64,000 bases of DNA from Pseudomonas koreensis. GTDB taxonomy: Bacteria; Pseudomonadota; Gammaproteobacteria; Pseudomonadales; Pseudomonadaceae. The stretch is taken from contig NZ_JALJWP010000001.1 of NCBI RefSeq assembly GCF_024169245.1, positions 806,001 to 870,000 on the forward strand, read 5' to 3'. The number at the start of each line of letters is the position of its first letter. Position 1 is the first letter of the stretch. Below are positions 49,165 through 58,134 of the stretch, piece by piece. A program made the translations under genes and the position numbers. Below the pieces are notes generated by a model. The model was not told where the DNA came from, ran no database searches, and worked only from the letters and a program-made list of their open reading frames with translations.

Positions 49165-50922
49165 TTACTGCGCCTTGGTCTCGGTCGTTGCAGCAGGCTT
49201 GGCCGCTGGCTTCTTCGCCGGTTCAGCCTTCTTCGCCGCCGGCTTTTTCGTGTCGGTTTTTGCCGCCGGTTTCTTCGCCGCTGGCTTGGCCGCTGCTCTC
49301 TTCGCCGGTTCAGCTTTCACTGGGGCCGCTGGTTTCGGTGCTTCCACCGGAGCTGGCGCAGGTGCCGGGGTCGGTGCAGGCGCTGGAGCGACCGGAGCAG
49401 GTGCTGGCTCTGGCGCTTTCACTGGCTCAGGCTTCTTCTCGTCATCCGAGCCGCCGAACAGGTTAGTGAAGAAGTTGCCCTTCTTCGCCGCCGCCGCACC
49501 CGCCGCGCCTGCCGCAGCTGCAGCCGGCACCACTTTGACCGGTTCGAACGATTTGCCTGCCGCCAGATCTTCCACCTGGCTGGCCGCGCGCTGGCCGGTG
49601 CGCAGTGCGCCTTCGAGGGTGCCCGGGTACAAGGTGTCGGTGTGTTCGCCGGCGAACGCTACGCGTTGCAGCGGACGTTCCCACAGGCGCCAGAACTTGC
49701 TGATCTGCCCCGGGCCGTAAGCCAGGTAGGCGCCGCCCATCGACGGGTCGGTGCTGTAGCGACGGATTTCATAACCGGTGAACGAACCACGGGCCTGTGG
49801 ATAAAACGCGTGCAGACGGATCAGCACTTGGTCGACCATCTGTTTGTCGCCGAACGCCTGCATCACACGAGCGTTGTCGCCGGACAGGTTGATCACCACG
49901 TTGGCGCCGCCCTTGAGCGCCGGCTCGATCCAGAGCATGCCCAGGCCAGTATTGCTGTAGATTTCGCCAGACATGCGCGACTTGCTTTCCCACACCGGCG
50001 TCTTGAATTTCAGCATGATCTGGTCGCGCCAGCCGTAGTTGGTGCCCTTGATCGCTGCCAGATGCTGAGCATCCAGTGCCGGGGTCAGCGAGATCTTGTT
50101 CAGTGCGCGCAGCGGCACCGCCAGCACCACGTAATCCGCCTGATAACCGACGCTGCCGACTTTGACGGTCACGCCGTCCTTGTCCTGGGTGATGGCCGAG
50201 ACCGGCGAGCTGGTCTTGATGGTCTTGATCTGTTTGACGAAGGCCTGGGCCAGCACCTGGCTGCCGCCGACCAGACGCGAGGCGCGCAGGTCACGGTCAG
50301 AGACGCCGCGATAAACGCGGTTCTGCTGAGCGAAATACAGCAGCGACAGACGCGAAGGTTCGTCGTAGTGAGTGCGAATGTCCTGGTTGATCAGCTGACG
50401 CGCGGTGGCCGGCAGGTTCTGCTTGTCGAGCCAGCTCGATACGGTGATCTGATCCAGCGCATGCAGGGTGGCAGTCGCCGCCGGGTTCTGCGGATCGTCG
50501 ATCGAGCGCGCCAGATCGTCGAGGGTGTTCTGGTAGCGCTTGAGCGCATCGGCGGTGGCGGGCTGCTTGGTGGCCAGATCAGCAGCGGAGAAATAATCGC
50601 CGTCGATCAGATAGCTCGGGGTACGGACGAATTCCGGCGCCGGCGTGGTGCCGAGCTTGAATGTCGACACGTACTTGTTCAGCACCGGCTGGGTCTTGTC
50701 GTTGCCGATCCACTCGCTGGTGGCCATGCCCGAGCGACCGCCCAGGCTCGGTTTGGCTTCCAGCAGGGTGACCTGCCAGCCTTTGTTCTGCAGCTCGTAA
50801 GCGGCAGTCAGACCCGACAGGCCACCGCCGATCACGATTGCGGTTTTATCCTTGGCCAGCGCCGTAACGCTGAACAGCCCCAACATCACCAGCGCACAGG
50901 CGCGCAGCCAACCGACAGACAT
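49165..50922 (-). CDS. exported FAD-dependent amine oxidase with Pro/Ala and Lys/Ala-rich tail
   Basis: This 585-residue flavoprotein has a signal peptide (MSVGWLRACALVMLGLFSVT, cut after ALA), then the FAD fold TAIVIGGGLSGLTAAYELQN with LLEAKPSLGGRSGM, and a C-terminal FAD closure FAGEHTDTLYPGTLEGALRT typical of flavin monoamine oxidases. From about residue 465 the sequence turns low-complexity: alanine-rich, a Phe-containing patch (GNFFTNLFGGSDDEKK), a Pro/Ala block to about 535, and a Lys/Ala/Pro block to the end resembling histone H1 or AlgP. That tail is unusual on an exported enzyme. The amine substrate is unknown. Divergent from bioA. Confidence 0.88.
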   Translation of the reverse strand: MSVGWLRACALVMLGLFSVTALAKDKTAIVIGGGLSGLTAAYELQNKGWQVTLLEAKPSLGGRSGMATSEWIGNDKTQPVLNKYVSTFKLGTTPAPEFVRTPSYLIDGDYFSAADLATKQPATADALKRYQNTLDDLARSIDDPQNPAATATLHALDQITVSSWLDKQNLPATARQLINQDIRTHYDEPSRLSLLYFAQQNRVYRGVSDRDLRASRLVGGSQVLAQAFVKQIKTIKTSSPVSAITQDKDGVTVKVGSVGYQADYVVLAVPLRALNKISLTPALDAQHLAAIKGTNYGWRDQIMLKFKTPVWESKSRMSGEIYSNTGLGMLWIEPALKGGANVVINLSGDNARVMQAFGDKQMVDQVLIRLHAFYPQARGSFTGYEIRRYSTDPSMGGAYLAYGPGQISKFWRLWERPLQRVAFAGEHTDTLYPGTLEGALRTGQRAASQVEDLAAGKSFEPVKVVPAAAAAGAAGAAAAKKGNFFTNLFGGSDDEKKPEPVKAPEPAPAPVAPAPAPTPAPAPAPVEAPKPAAPVKAEPAKRAAAKPAAKKPAAKTDTKKPAAKKAEPAKKPAAKPAATTETKAQ

Positions 50923-51144
50923 TCAGCGAACTCCGGAAAACATGTGGGAAAAAGCAGTTTTGCGAGTCAGACGACTCAAAGAACCGCGAAGAATACGTTA
51001 GCCATCAAAACGCCGCCAGCGACGTCTATCGACTCAGACAAAGTAGCTCAATCGACACAATGGGTTGTTCCCGCGCGATGCATTGCATAGGCTTGCGCGA
51101 TTGTTCGCCCGCGCCTGACGCGAGCCGCCTCGAGGAGACTGTAA

Positions 51145-52551
51145 ATGGGCCTGAATAACCAGTGGATGCAACGCGATCTCGCGGTGTTGTGGCATCCCTG
51201 CACCCAGATGAAAGACCACGAACAGCTGCCGCTGATCCCGATCAAGCGCGGCGAAGGCGTCTGGCTCGAAGATTTCGAAGGCAAGCGCTACCTCGACGCG
51301 GTCAGCTCCTGGTGGGTCAATGTGTTCGGCCACGCCAACCCGCGCATCAACCAGCGCATCAAGGATCAGGTCGATCAACTTGAACACGTGATTCTCGCCG
51401 GTTTCAGTCATCAGCCGGTGATCGAGCTGTCCGAGCGCCTGGTGAAAATGACCCCCGAAGGCCTGAATCGGGTGTTTTACGCCGATAATGGCTCGTCGTG
51501 CATCGAAGTCGCACTGAAGATGAGCTTTCACTACTGGCTCAATCGCGGCCAGCCAAACAAGAAGCGCTTCGTCACCCTGACCAACAGCTACCACGGTGAA
51601 ACCATGGCGGCGATGGCGGTCGGCGACGTGCCGCTGTTCACCGAGACCTACAAAGCCCTGCTGATGGACACCATCAAAGTGCCGAGCCCGGACTGTTACG
51701 GGCGCCCCGACGGCATGAGCTGGGAGGAACATTCGCGCAACATGTTCGCCGCCATGGAACAGACGCTGGCGGAGAATCATGACAGCGTCGCGGCAGTGAT
51801 CGTCGAGCCGCTGATTCAGGGCGCCGGCGGCATGCGCATGTATCACCCGGTCTACCTCAAGCTGCTGCGCGAGGCCTGCGATCGTTACGGCGTGCACCTG
51901 ATTCACGACGAAATCGCCGTCGGCTTCGGCCGCACCGGCACGATGTTCGCCTGCGAGCAGGCCGGCATCCGCCCGGACTTCCTCTGTCTGTCCAAAGCCC
52001 TCACCGGCGGCTACCTGCCGCTAGCCGCGTGCCTGACCACCGACGAGGTCTACAACGCGTTCTACGACGACTACCCGACCCTTCGCGCTTTCCTGCACTC
52101 GCACAGCTACACCGGCAACCCGCTGGCCTGCGCGGCGGCATTGGCGACGCTGGATATCTTCGAGCAGGACAACGTCATCGAGAACAACAAAGCCCTGGCT
52201 CAGCGAATGGCCTCGGCGACCGCGCATCTGGTCGATCACCCCAACGTGTCCGAAGTGCGCCAGACCGGCATGGTCTTGGCCATCGAGATGGTCAAGGATA
52301 AAGCCACGAAAGAAGCCTACCCTTGGCAGGAACGACGCGGTTTGAAGGTGTTCCAGCATGCGCTGGAGCGTGGCGCGTTGTTGCGGCCGCTGGGCAGCGT
52401 GGTGTACTTCCTGCCGCCGTATGTGATCACCCCGGAGCAGATCGACTTTCTGGCCGAAGTGGCCAGTGAAGGCATCGACATTGCGACGCGTGACAGCGTC
52501 AGTGTCGCGGTACCGAAAGATTTCCATCCCGGTTTCCGTGATCCTGGCTAA
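51145..52551 (+). CDS. bioA: adenosylmethionine-8-amino-7-oxononanoate aminotransferase
   Basis: This 468-residue PLP enzyme makes 7,8-diaminopelargonate in biotin synthesis, using SAM as amino donor. Class III aminotransferase landmarks are clear: LDAVSSWWVNVFGHANPRIN near the start, FYADNGSSCIEVALKMSFHY, HDEIAVGFGRTGTMFACEQA, and the PLP lysine in LSKALTGGYLPLAACLTTDE. The WHPCTQMKDH block near residue 16 is typical of BioA. The ATG follows GAGGAGACTG. It is followed by rsmE after a REP element, as in other pseudomonads; the other bio genes are not in this window. Confidence 0.95.
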   Translation: MGLNNQWMQRDLAVLWHPCTQMKDHEQLPLIPIKRGEGVWLEDFEGKRYLDAVSSWWVNVFGHANPRINQRIKDQVDQLEHVILAGFSHQPVIELSERLVKMTPEGLNRVFYADNGSSCIEVALKMSFHYWLNRGQPNKKRFVTLTNSYHGETMAAMAVGDVPLFTETYKALLMDTIKVPSPDCYGRPDGMSWEEHSRNMFAAMEQTLAENHDSVAAVIVEPLIQGAGGMRMYHPVYLKLLREACDRYGVHLIHDEIAVGFGRTGTMFACEQAGIRPDFLCLSKALTGGYLPLAACLTTDEVYNAFYDDYPTLRAFLHSHSYTGNPLACAAALATLDIFEQDNVIENNKALAQRMASATAHLVDHPNVSEVRQTGMVLAIEMVKDKATKEAYPWQERRGLKVFQHALERGALLRPLGSVVYFLPPYVITPEQIDFLAEVASEGIDIATRDSVSVAVPKDFHPGFRDPG

Positions 52552-52560
52552 CCGTAATTT

Positions 52561-52666
52561 CTCGTTCCCACGCTCCGCGTGGGAACGCAGCCCGGGACGC
52601 TCCGCGTCCCAAAAGCGGACGCAGAGCGTCCGGTGAGGCATTCCCACGCGGAGCGTGGGAACGATC
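52561..52666. repeat. REP element, family C
   Basis: Outer arms TCGTTCCCACGCTCCGCGTG and complement with inner GGGACGC/GCGTCCC and GGACGC/GCGTCC hairpins, between bioA and rsmE. Confidence 0.86.
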
Positions 52667-52684
52667 TAATCTGAGAGACCCGAA

Positions 52685-53404
52685 ATGAGACTGTCCCGCT
52701 TCTTTATCGACGCCCCGCTGAGCACCGGCGAACACGAACTGCCGGAAGCCCAGGCGCATTACATCAGCCGCGTGCTGCGCATGGCCGAGGGCGATGCGGT
52801 GCAGTTGTTCGACGGTTCCGGCCATGAGTTTCGCGGTTCGCTCGTCGAAGTCGGCAAGAAGCGCGTCGTCGTGCAGATCGACGAGCAATTCGCCGGACAG
52901 GTCGAATCGCCGCTGCAGATCCACCTGGGCCAGGGCCTGTCCCGTGGCGAGCGCATGGACTGGGCGATTCAGAAAGCCACCGAGCTGGGCGTGAATGAAA
53001 TCACGCCGATCTTCAGTGACCGCTGTGAAGTCCGCCTCAAGGACGAACGCGCCGACAAACGCCTGCTGCACTGGCGCCAGGTAGCGATCAGCGCGTGCGA
53101 GCAATGTGGGCGCTCGCGGGTGCCGGTAATTCATCCGCCAGTGTTGTTGGCGGACTGGATCAAGCAGACTGAAGCGGAGTTGAAGCTGGTGTTGCATCCG
53201 GTGGCAGAGCCGCTGGTCAGCCATGCCAGACCGGCGACGCTGGCGTTCCTGATCGGGCCGGAAGGTGGCTTGTCAGATGGCGAAGTCGAGCAGGCCAAGG
53301 CCAACGGCTTCCACGCCGCCCGCCTCGGCCCACGGGTGCTGCGCACCGAGACCGCGCCGGTGGTGGCATTGGCTGTTGCACAACAGCTTTGGGGTGACTT
53401 TTAG
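52685..53404 (+). CDS. rsmE: 16S rRNA (uracil-1498-N3)-methyltransferase
   Basis: This 239-residue SPOUT methyltransferase modifies U1498 in helix 44 of 16S rRNA using SAM. An N-terminal PUA-like domain (RLSRFFIDAPLSTGEHELPE; HYISRVLRMAEGDAVQLFDG) precedes the knotted SAM domain with AIQKATELGVNEITPIFSDR and FLIGPEGGLSDGEVEQAKAN, and the C-terminal LGPRVLRTETAPVVALAVAQ. All are standard for RsmE. It is translated from ATG at 52685 and lies 133 bp after bioA. Confidence 0.95.
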   Translation: MRLSRFFIDAPLSTGEHELPEAQAHYISRVLRMAEGDAVQLFDGSGHEFRGSLVEVGKKRVVVQIDEQFAGQVESPLQIHLGQGLSRGERMDWAIQKATELGVNEITPIFSDRCEVRLKDERADKRLLHWRQVAISACEQCGRSRVPVIHPPVLLADWIKQTEAELKLVLHPVAEPLVSHARPATLAFLIGPEGGLSDGEVEQAKANGFHAARLGPRVLRTETAPVVALAVAQQLWGDF

Positions 53405-53425
53405 AGTCTCGATTGGAATACGTCC

Positions 53426-53514
53426 CTGTAGGAGTGAGCCTGCTCGCGATAGCGGTGTATCAGCCACCACTCATTGACTGAACTGACGCAATCGCGAGCA
53501 GGCTCACTCCTACA
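53426..53514. repeat. REPIN, family A variant (GTAGGAGTGAGCC)
   Basis: Inverted arms CTGTAGGAGTGAGCCTGCTC and complement, in the convergent gap between rsmE and trhA. Confidence 0.87.
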
Positions 53515-53529
53515 AGGGAATGGCGGTGT

Positions 53530-54147
53530 TTAGAGGACGTAGAACAGAATCGCGACAAAGTGCAGCAGACTCCCGGCGATCACGAACAGATGCCAGATGC
53601 CATGGGCATGCCGCAAGCGGTGATCCAGGGCGAAAAAGATAATCCCTACCGTATACAGCACGCCGCCCGAGGCCAGCCAGGCAAACCCCGCCGTCCCGAG
53701 TGCTGCAATCAGCGGTTTGACCGCGACCAGCACGATCCAGCCCATCACCGCGTAAATCACGATCGAAAGAATCCGCGCCTCGGAGCGCGGTTTGATCTCT
53801 TGCAGAATGCCGATCAACGCCAGCCCCCAGACAATCCCGAACAGCGTCCAGCCCCACGGCCCGCGTAACGTCACCAGGCAGAACGGCGTGTAGCTGCCGG
53901 CGATCAGCAGGTAGATCGAAAAATGATCGACCTTCTTCATGATCGCTTTCTTGCGCCCGCGCACGCTGTGGTACACGGTCGAAGCGCTGTACAGCACCAG
54001 CAAGGTGAACGCATAAATCGCCACGCTGACAATCTTCCATGGACTGCCGTCGAGGCTGGCGATTACCAGCATCCACACGCCGCCGATAAACGCGGCGATG
54101 GCTCCAACCAGATGGGTCCACGCGTTGAGTTTTTCCCCGTGATACAT
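53530..54147 (-). CDS. trhA: hemolysin III/PAQR-family membrane protein TrhA
   Basis: This 205-residue inner-membrane protein has seven predicted helices and PAQR/hemolysin III residues: GEKLNAWTHLVGAIAAFIGG near the start, YHSVRGRKKAIMKKVDHFSI in the middle (conserved His-Ser and Asp-His), and RLRHAHGIWHLFVIAGSLLH at the end, whose histidines bind a metal in relatives. Bacterial members have been linked to membrane energetics and fluidity; haemolysis is not a proven role. It stands alone between rsmE and mdcR. Confidence 0.88.
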   Translation of the reverse strand: MYHGEKLNAWTHLVGAIAAFIGGVWMLVIASLDGSPWKIVSVAIYAFTLLVLYSASTVYHSVRGRKKAIMKKVDHFSIYLLIAGSYTPFCLVTLRGPWGWTLFGIVWGLALIGILQEIKPRSEARILSIVIYAVMGWIVLVAVKPLIAALGTAGFAWLASGGVLYTVGIIFFALDHRLRHAHGIWHLFVIAGSLLHFVAILFYVL

Positions 54148-54230
54148 GTATTGCTCACCTCACATTCGTTACCGCAGCGCGCAAGGCTCGGGCCTTGAGC
54201 GTAAAAGCGCAATGTTTCCGTTTAAAAGAT

Positions 54231-54261
54231 CAAAAGATCGCAGCCTGCGGCAGCTCCTACA
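54231..54261. repeat. single REP arm, family B
   Basis: One arm only (CAAAAGATCGCAGCCTGCGG then CAGCTCCTACA) without a downstream complement, in the trhA-mdcR spacer. It looks like a relic of a former pair. Confidence 0.75.
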
Positions 54262-54313
54262 AAGCGCCACGCATACCGTGCACAATCGGCCGATACCAAA
54301 AAGAGTCCGCGCC

Positions 54314-55234
54314 ATGCTGATCGACGAAGAATTGACCCTGAAAAAACTCGAGGTGTTCCTCGCCTTCATGCGCACCGGCAACCTCGCCCGCGCCGCCGCC
54401 GAATTGCAGACCAGCAACGTCAGCGTGCACCGCGCCATCCACTCTCTGGAAAGCGCCTTGCGTTGCCCGCTGTTCAAACACGAGGGGCGCAACCTGACGC
54501 CGCTGGAAAGCGCTTACGTGCTGGAAGAGCGTGCGCAGAAGCTGATCAACGACGTGGTCGAAAGCGTGCGCCTGACCCGCGAAGCTGCCGGATTCTCCGC
54601 CGAGCGTTTCAAGCTCGGCTCGCTGTATTCGCTGACGGTGAAGACCGTGCCGCAGCTGATCATGGGCCTGAAAATCCGCCGCAGCGAACTCAACATCGAC
54701 CTGATCCTCGGCTCAAACATCGACCTGCTCTACAAGCTGAAAAACATGGAAGTCGACGCGATTCTGGTGTCGCTGGACGACAGCATCAACGATCCCGATT
54801 GCGAACAGATTGCGCTGTTTTCCGACGACATTTTCCTCGCCACTCCGGCCGATTCAAAATTCGCTCAGCGCAGTGAAGTGGATCTGGCGGAAGTGCGCGA
54901 TGAAACTTTCATCACCCTGACCCAGGGCTTCGCCACGCATCAGGACGGTGTGCGGGTGTTCAAGCAGGCAGGGTTCGAGCCGAAGGTGGCGATGCAGGTC
55001 AATGACATTTTCACTTTGCTGAGCATGGTCAGCTCAGGGGTGGGCTACGCCTTGTTGCCGGGGCGGATTGCGGCGGTGTACGAGAACCGGGTGAAGCTCA
55101 TCCCGTTGCAGGAGAAGTACCGCTTGCAGCAGCACATTGGCGTGGTGTTTCTCAAGGCCAAGGAGCGTGATCCGAATCTGCTGGCGTTGCTGGCGGAGTG
55201 TCGGATGTATGCCAATCGCCAGATCACCCCATGA
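54314..55234 (+). CDS. mdcR: LysR-family regulator MdcR of malonate use
   Basis: This 306-residue LysR-type regulator has an N-terminal winged helix (LKKLEVFLAFMRTGNLARAA; TSNVSVHRAIHSLESALRCP) and a C-terminal effector domain (KVAMQVNDIFTLLSMVSSGV; GYALLPGRIAAVYENRVKLI). Its place at the end of the malonate decarboxylase cluster identifies it as MdcR, which activates mdc genes with malonate as inducer in relatives. It is transcribed toward madM, so the two converge. The ATG at 54314 gives the usual length; the frame back to 54146 crosses a REP arm. Confidence 0.88.
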   Translation: MLIDEELTLKKLEVFLAFMRTGNLARAAAELQTSNVSVHRAIHSLESALRCPLFKHEGRNLTPLESAYVLEERAQKLINDVVESVRLTREAAGFSAERFKLGSLYSLTVKTVPQLIMGLKIRRSELNIDLILGSNIDLLYKLKNMEVDAILVSLDDSINDPDCEQIALFSDDIFLATPADSKFAQRSEVDLAEVRDETFITLTQGFATHQDGVRVFKQAGFEPKVAMQVNDIFTLLSMVSSGVGYALLPGRIAAVYENRVKLIPLQEKYRLQQHIGVVFLKAKERDPNLLALLAECRMYANRQITP

Positions 55235-55338
55235 TCGTTCCCATGCTCCGCGTGGGAATGCCTCAATGGACGCTCCGCGTCCGCTTTGGGACGCAGAGCG
55301 TCCCGGGCTGCATTCCCACGCAGAGCGTGGGAACGATC
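55233..55338. repeat. REP element, family C
   Basis: Outer arms GATCGTTCCCATGCTCCGCG and complement with inner GGACGC and GGGACGC hairpins. It begins within the last codons of mdcR's stop region and fills the mdcR-madM gap. Confidence 0.85.
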
Positions 55339-55348
55339 AGTTAGAGGC

Positions 55349-56113
55349 TCAACCGACAATCGCGCGAACAATGAAGAACAACAGCGACGGCCCCAGCAAA
55401 CACCCAAGACCGGTATGAAAGGTAGCCGTCAACGCCCCGTACGGCACCAAGCGCCGATCCGTCGCCGCCAGCCCCGCGGTCACGCCACTCACCGTCCCGG
55501 CCAGCCCGCCAAAGACCATCGCCGAACGCGGATTGTCCAGACCCATCCAGCGCGCCGCAACCGGGGTGCCGACCATCACCAGAATCGCCTTGATCAACCC
55601 GGTGGCAATCGACAACGCCATCACATCCGAGGTCGCGCCGATCGCCGCACCGGTCACCGGCCCGACGATGTAAGTCACCGCACCCGCGCCGATGGTGGTC
55701 ATGCTCACCGCGTCGCGATAACCGAAGGTCCAGGCCATGCACGCGCCGACAATGAACGGCAGGATCGTGCCCAGCAGCAAGGCGATCACGCCGATCATGC
55801 CGGCCTTCTTCGCTTCGGTGGCCTGCACTTCGAATGCGGTGGCGACGATGGCGAAGTCACGCAACATTGCCCCGCCCATCAGGCCGATGCCGGAGAACAG
55901 CGTCAGATCGGCCAGGCCTTTCTGTCCGCCGGTCATGGTGCCGCCGACCCAGGCCAGCACCAGGCCGATGACGATGGCAATCGCCGAGCCGTGGATGCGT
56001 CCGAAGGTCAGACGCCTGGAGAGAATCACCGACACCCACATGATCACGCCGACGAAGGCGAATGCGGTGATCAGCCCATTGTGCTCCAGACCTTTTTCGA
56101 TGAGATCCCACAT
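55349..56113 (-). CDS. madM: malonate transporter subunit MadM
   Basis: This 254-residue inner-membrane protein is the larger half of the two-component sodium- or proton-linked malonate carrier. It has about seven helices (LITAFAFVGVIMWVSVILSR; IAIVIGLVLAWVGGTMTGGQ; GAVTYIVGPVTGAAIGATSD; LLGPSLLFFIVRAIVG) and conserved GGLAGTVSGVTAGLAATDRR. It starts one base after madL's stop and is translationally coupled to it. Both halves are needed for uptake in Malonomonas. Confidence 0.92.
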   Translation of the reverse strand: MWDLIEKGLEHNGLITAFAFVGVIMWVSVILSRRLTFGRIHGSAIAIVIGLVLAWVGGTMTGGQKGLADLTLFSGIGLMGGAMLRDFAIVATAFEVQATEAKKAGMIGVIALLLGTILPFIVGACMAWTFGYRDAVSMTTIGAGAVTYIVGPVTGAAIGATSDVMALSIATGLIKAILVMVGTPVAARWMGLDNPRSAMVFGGLAGTVSGVTAGLAATDRRLVPYGALTATFHTGLGCLLGPSLLFFIVRAIVG

Positions 56114-56114
56114 G

Positions 56115-56531
56115 TCAGCGACCTCCTACCGGGGTGCCGACCGGGGAAATTTCCGCCGGTTCGTCGGGCAACGGTTCGCCCTTGTGAGTGCGGCTGATCA
56201 GGGCAATCGTGCAACCACAAACCGCCACGGAGCCGATTGCCGCCAGCACCGCCACCGGGCCGCCGTGCAGGGCGGTGACGACGTTCTGCTGCGCGGCCAT
56301 TGCCACCACCACCGGAATGTACATCGCGCCCCAGAAGCCGACGCCCATCTCGCAATCCTTGGTCATGCCGCCGCGCTTTTGCATCCACAAGCGCGCGCAG
56401 ATCAGCAGGATCATCGCAATGCCGACCCCGCCGACGTTGGATTTGACGCCCAGCAACACGCCAAGCATGTCACCCATGATCACCCCTGCCAGCGTACAGA
56501 TCGCCAGCAGCGCCACACCGTAAATAATCAT
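56115..56531 (-). CDS. madL: malonate transporter subunit MadL
   Basis: This 138-residue protein is the small half of the MadLM malonate carrier. It has four helices (MIIYGVALLAICTLAGVIMG; VGGVGIAMILLICARLWMQK; GFWGAMYIPVVVAMAAQQNV; LAAIGSVAVCGCTIALISRT) and the family text GDMLGVLLGVKSNVGGVGIA. The ATG at 56531 follows GAGGACTACAAC; a longer frame to 56798 overlaps mdcH. It lies 65 bp after mdcH and reads into madM, so it is part of the mdc operon. Confidence 0.92.
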   Translation of the reverse strand: MIIYGVALLAICTLAGVIMGDMLGVLLGVKSNVGGVGIAMILLICARLWMQKRGGMTKDCEMGVGFWGAMYIPVVVAMAAQQNVVTALHGGPVAVLAAIGSVAVCGCTIALISRTHKGEPLPDEPAEISPVGTPVGGR

Positions 56532-56596
56532 TGTTGTAGTCCTCAAAGTGCATCGTCGAATGTTGTTTTTGTTGTTCGAAGCTTGAGTCGGCGGTT

Positions 56597-57517
56597 TTAG
56601 AGTTGGCGGCCACCCTCCTCGCGCAACAGCGCTTGCAGGGTGTCTAGGCGGGCACTGTCGAAGGCAGTGACGGTGCCCTGCTCGAACACCCGGCGCGCCA
56701 GCCCGGTCAGCACCGCACCGGGCGGCAGTTCGATCTGTAGACGCACGCCGCGCTCGTAGGCGCTTTGCACGGTGCCGCGCCAATCCACCACCCGGCACAT
56801 GTTGAAAGCGAGGTCATCGCGCAGCGCTTCGACTTTGGTCACAGGCCGCGCGCGACTGCCGCTCAGATAAGCGATTTTCGGGTTCTTCAGTTCAACCTTG
56901 GCGAAGGCGTCGGCAAGCGCCTGCGCCGGTTTTTCCAGCAATGGGCAATGCGACGGCACGCTCACCGCCAGCCGTTTCGCCACTCCGGCGCCGCGACCGC
57001 GCGCCAGTTCGGCCACCGCTTGCATGGCCTTGTCGCTGCCGGCAATCACCACTTGGTTATCGGCGTTGATGTTGGCCAGATACACCGGCGTTTCTTCACT
57101 GTGCACCTGGGCCAGTAGCGTTTCCACTGTGGATAATTGCAGACCGATGATCGCGGTCATGCCGTAGCCCTGTGGATAAGCCTGCTGCATCAGCTCACCG
57201 CGCAGGCTGACCAGATGCAGCGCATCGCTGAAACTCAACGCCCCCGCCACCACCGCCGCCGGATAAGCGCCGATGGACAGGCCGGCGACGTAATCCGCAG
57301 CCAGTTCATCCTGCAATAACTGCCGTGAGCCAGCGACACCGGCGATCAGCAGGCACAGCTGAACCGCTCTGGTCGTGCGCAATGCCTCGGCACAATCCAG
57401 CAGCAAGACATCCTCGCCGAGCACATCACTGGCCTCGACCAGCGTTTCCCTTGGCAAGCGCTGGAGCATGCCGGATTGCTGCGCGCCCTGGCCGGGAAAC
57501 ACCAGCAAACTGCTCAC
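56597..57517 (-). CDS. mdcH: malonyl-CoA:ACP transferase MdcH (epsilon subunit)
   Basis: This 306-residue acyltransferase loads malonyl groups onto the malonate decarboxylase ACP. The FabD-type active-site motif GLSIGAYPAAVVAGALSFSD includes the nucleophile Ser in GLSIG, with LLVFPGQGAQQSGMLQRLP near the start and VSVPSHCPLLEKPAQALADA carrying the catalytic His. A GTG start at 57517 follows AGGAGCAAGCAGC and overlaps mdcG by four bases; the longer frame to 57661 lies inside mdcG. Confidence 0.92.
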   Translation of the reverse strand: MSSLLVFPGQGAQQSGMLQRLPRETLVEASDVLGEDVLLLDCAEALRTTRAVQLCLLIAGVAGSRQLLQDELAADYVAGLSIGAYPAAVVAGALSFSDALHLVSLRGELMQQAYPQGYGMTAIIGLQLSTVETLLAQVHSEETPVYLANINADNQVVIAGSDKAMQAVAELARGRGAGVAKRLAVSVPSHCPLLEKPAQALADAFAKVELKNPKIAYLSGSRARPVTKVEALRDDLAFNMCRVVDWRGTVQSAYERGVRLQIELPPGAVLTGLARRVFEQGTVTAFDSARLDTLQALLREEGGRQL

Positions 57518-58134
57518 GCTGCTTGCTCCTGCGGGTTCCACGGGTCCGTCACCAGACACGCCTGATGGGCATTTTTCAGCAGCACTCGGGACGAACCACG
57601 GGCCCATTCGCGCAAGGCCACCGCACCGAATGGCGTCTGCAATTGCGCGTCGACCCGGCACACGGTTTGATCAAAAAGCGCGACCAGTTCGCGTGCCTGA
57701 TCACGGCGGATCATCTGCGGCGTACGCAGGATCAAATCGAGATCGCTGGCAGCGTGCATCGCGGCAAAGCCACTGGCCAATTCAAATCCGACACTGCCGC
57801 TGACACCCCAGACCCAGCCGCAATCGTCGAGCAGCGGTCGCAGCTGTTGCAGCGCCTGCATCACCGGCAAATCACGCGGGCTGTCGACATGACACAGCGC
57901 TTCAGGACTGACCTGCAGGGCAATCGAATCAACCGGCATGAACGCCGCCAGGCGCTGCTCGCGCAAAACACCACGCACACCCACCGCGACAAAACCGGCA
58001 GCACTCAAAGCCCGCCGCACCACCACCGGTTGCCCAGCCGCCAGCACCTCGACCGCCCACGCCGGCGCATCTGCCGGCAACTGCGCCGGTGTCATACCCC
58101 AGAGCAGATCGTGGGCCAGGGGCAGGTTCACCAC
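57514..58134 (-). CDS. mdcG: malonate decarboxylase holo-ACP synthase MdcG
   Basis: This 206-residue nucleotidyltransferase attaches the 2'-(5''-phosphoribosyl)-3'-dephospho-CoA prosthetic group to MdcC. The nucleotidyltransferase signature is WGVSGSVGFELASGFAAMHA followed by SDLDLILRTPQMIRRDQ, whose two aspartates bind metal. It overlaps mdcE by seven bases and mdcH by four, indicating coupled translation. It works directly after MdcB in the prosthetic-group route. Confidence 0.92.
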   Translation of the reverse strand: MVNLPLAHDLLWGMTPAQLPADAPAWAVEVLAAGQPVVVRRALSAAGFVAVGVRGVLREQRLAAFMPVDSIALQVSPEALCHVDSPRDLPVMQALQQLRPLLDDCGWVWGVSGSVGFELASGFAAMHAASDLDLILRTPQMIRRDQARELVALFDQTVCRVDAQLQTPFGAVALREWARGSSRVLLKNAHQACLVTDPWNPQEQAA

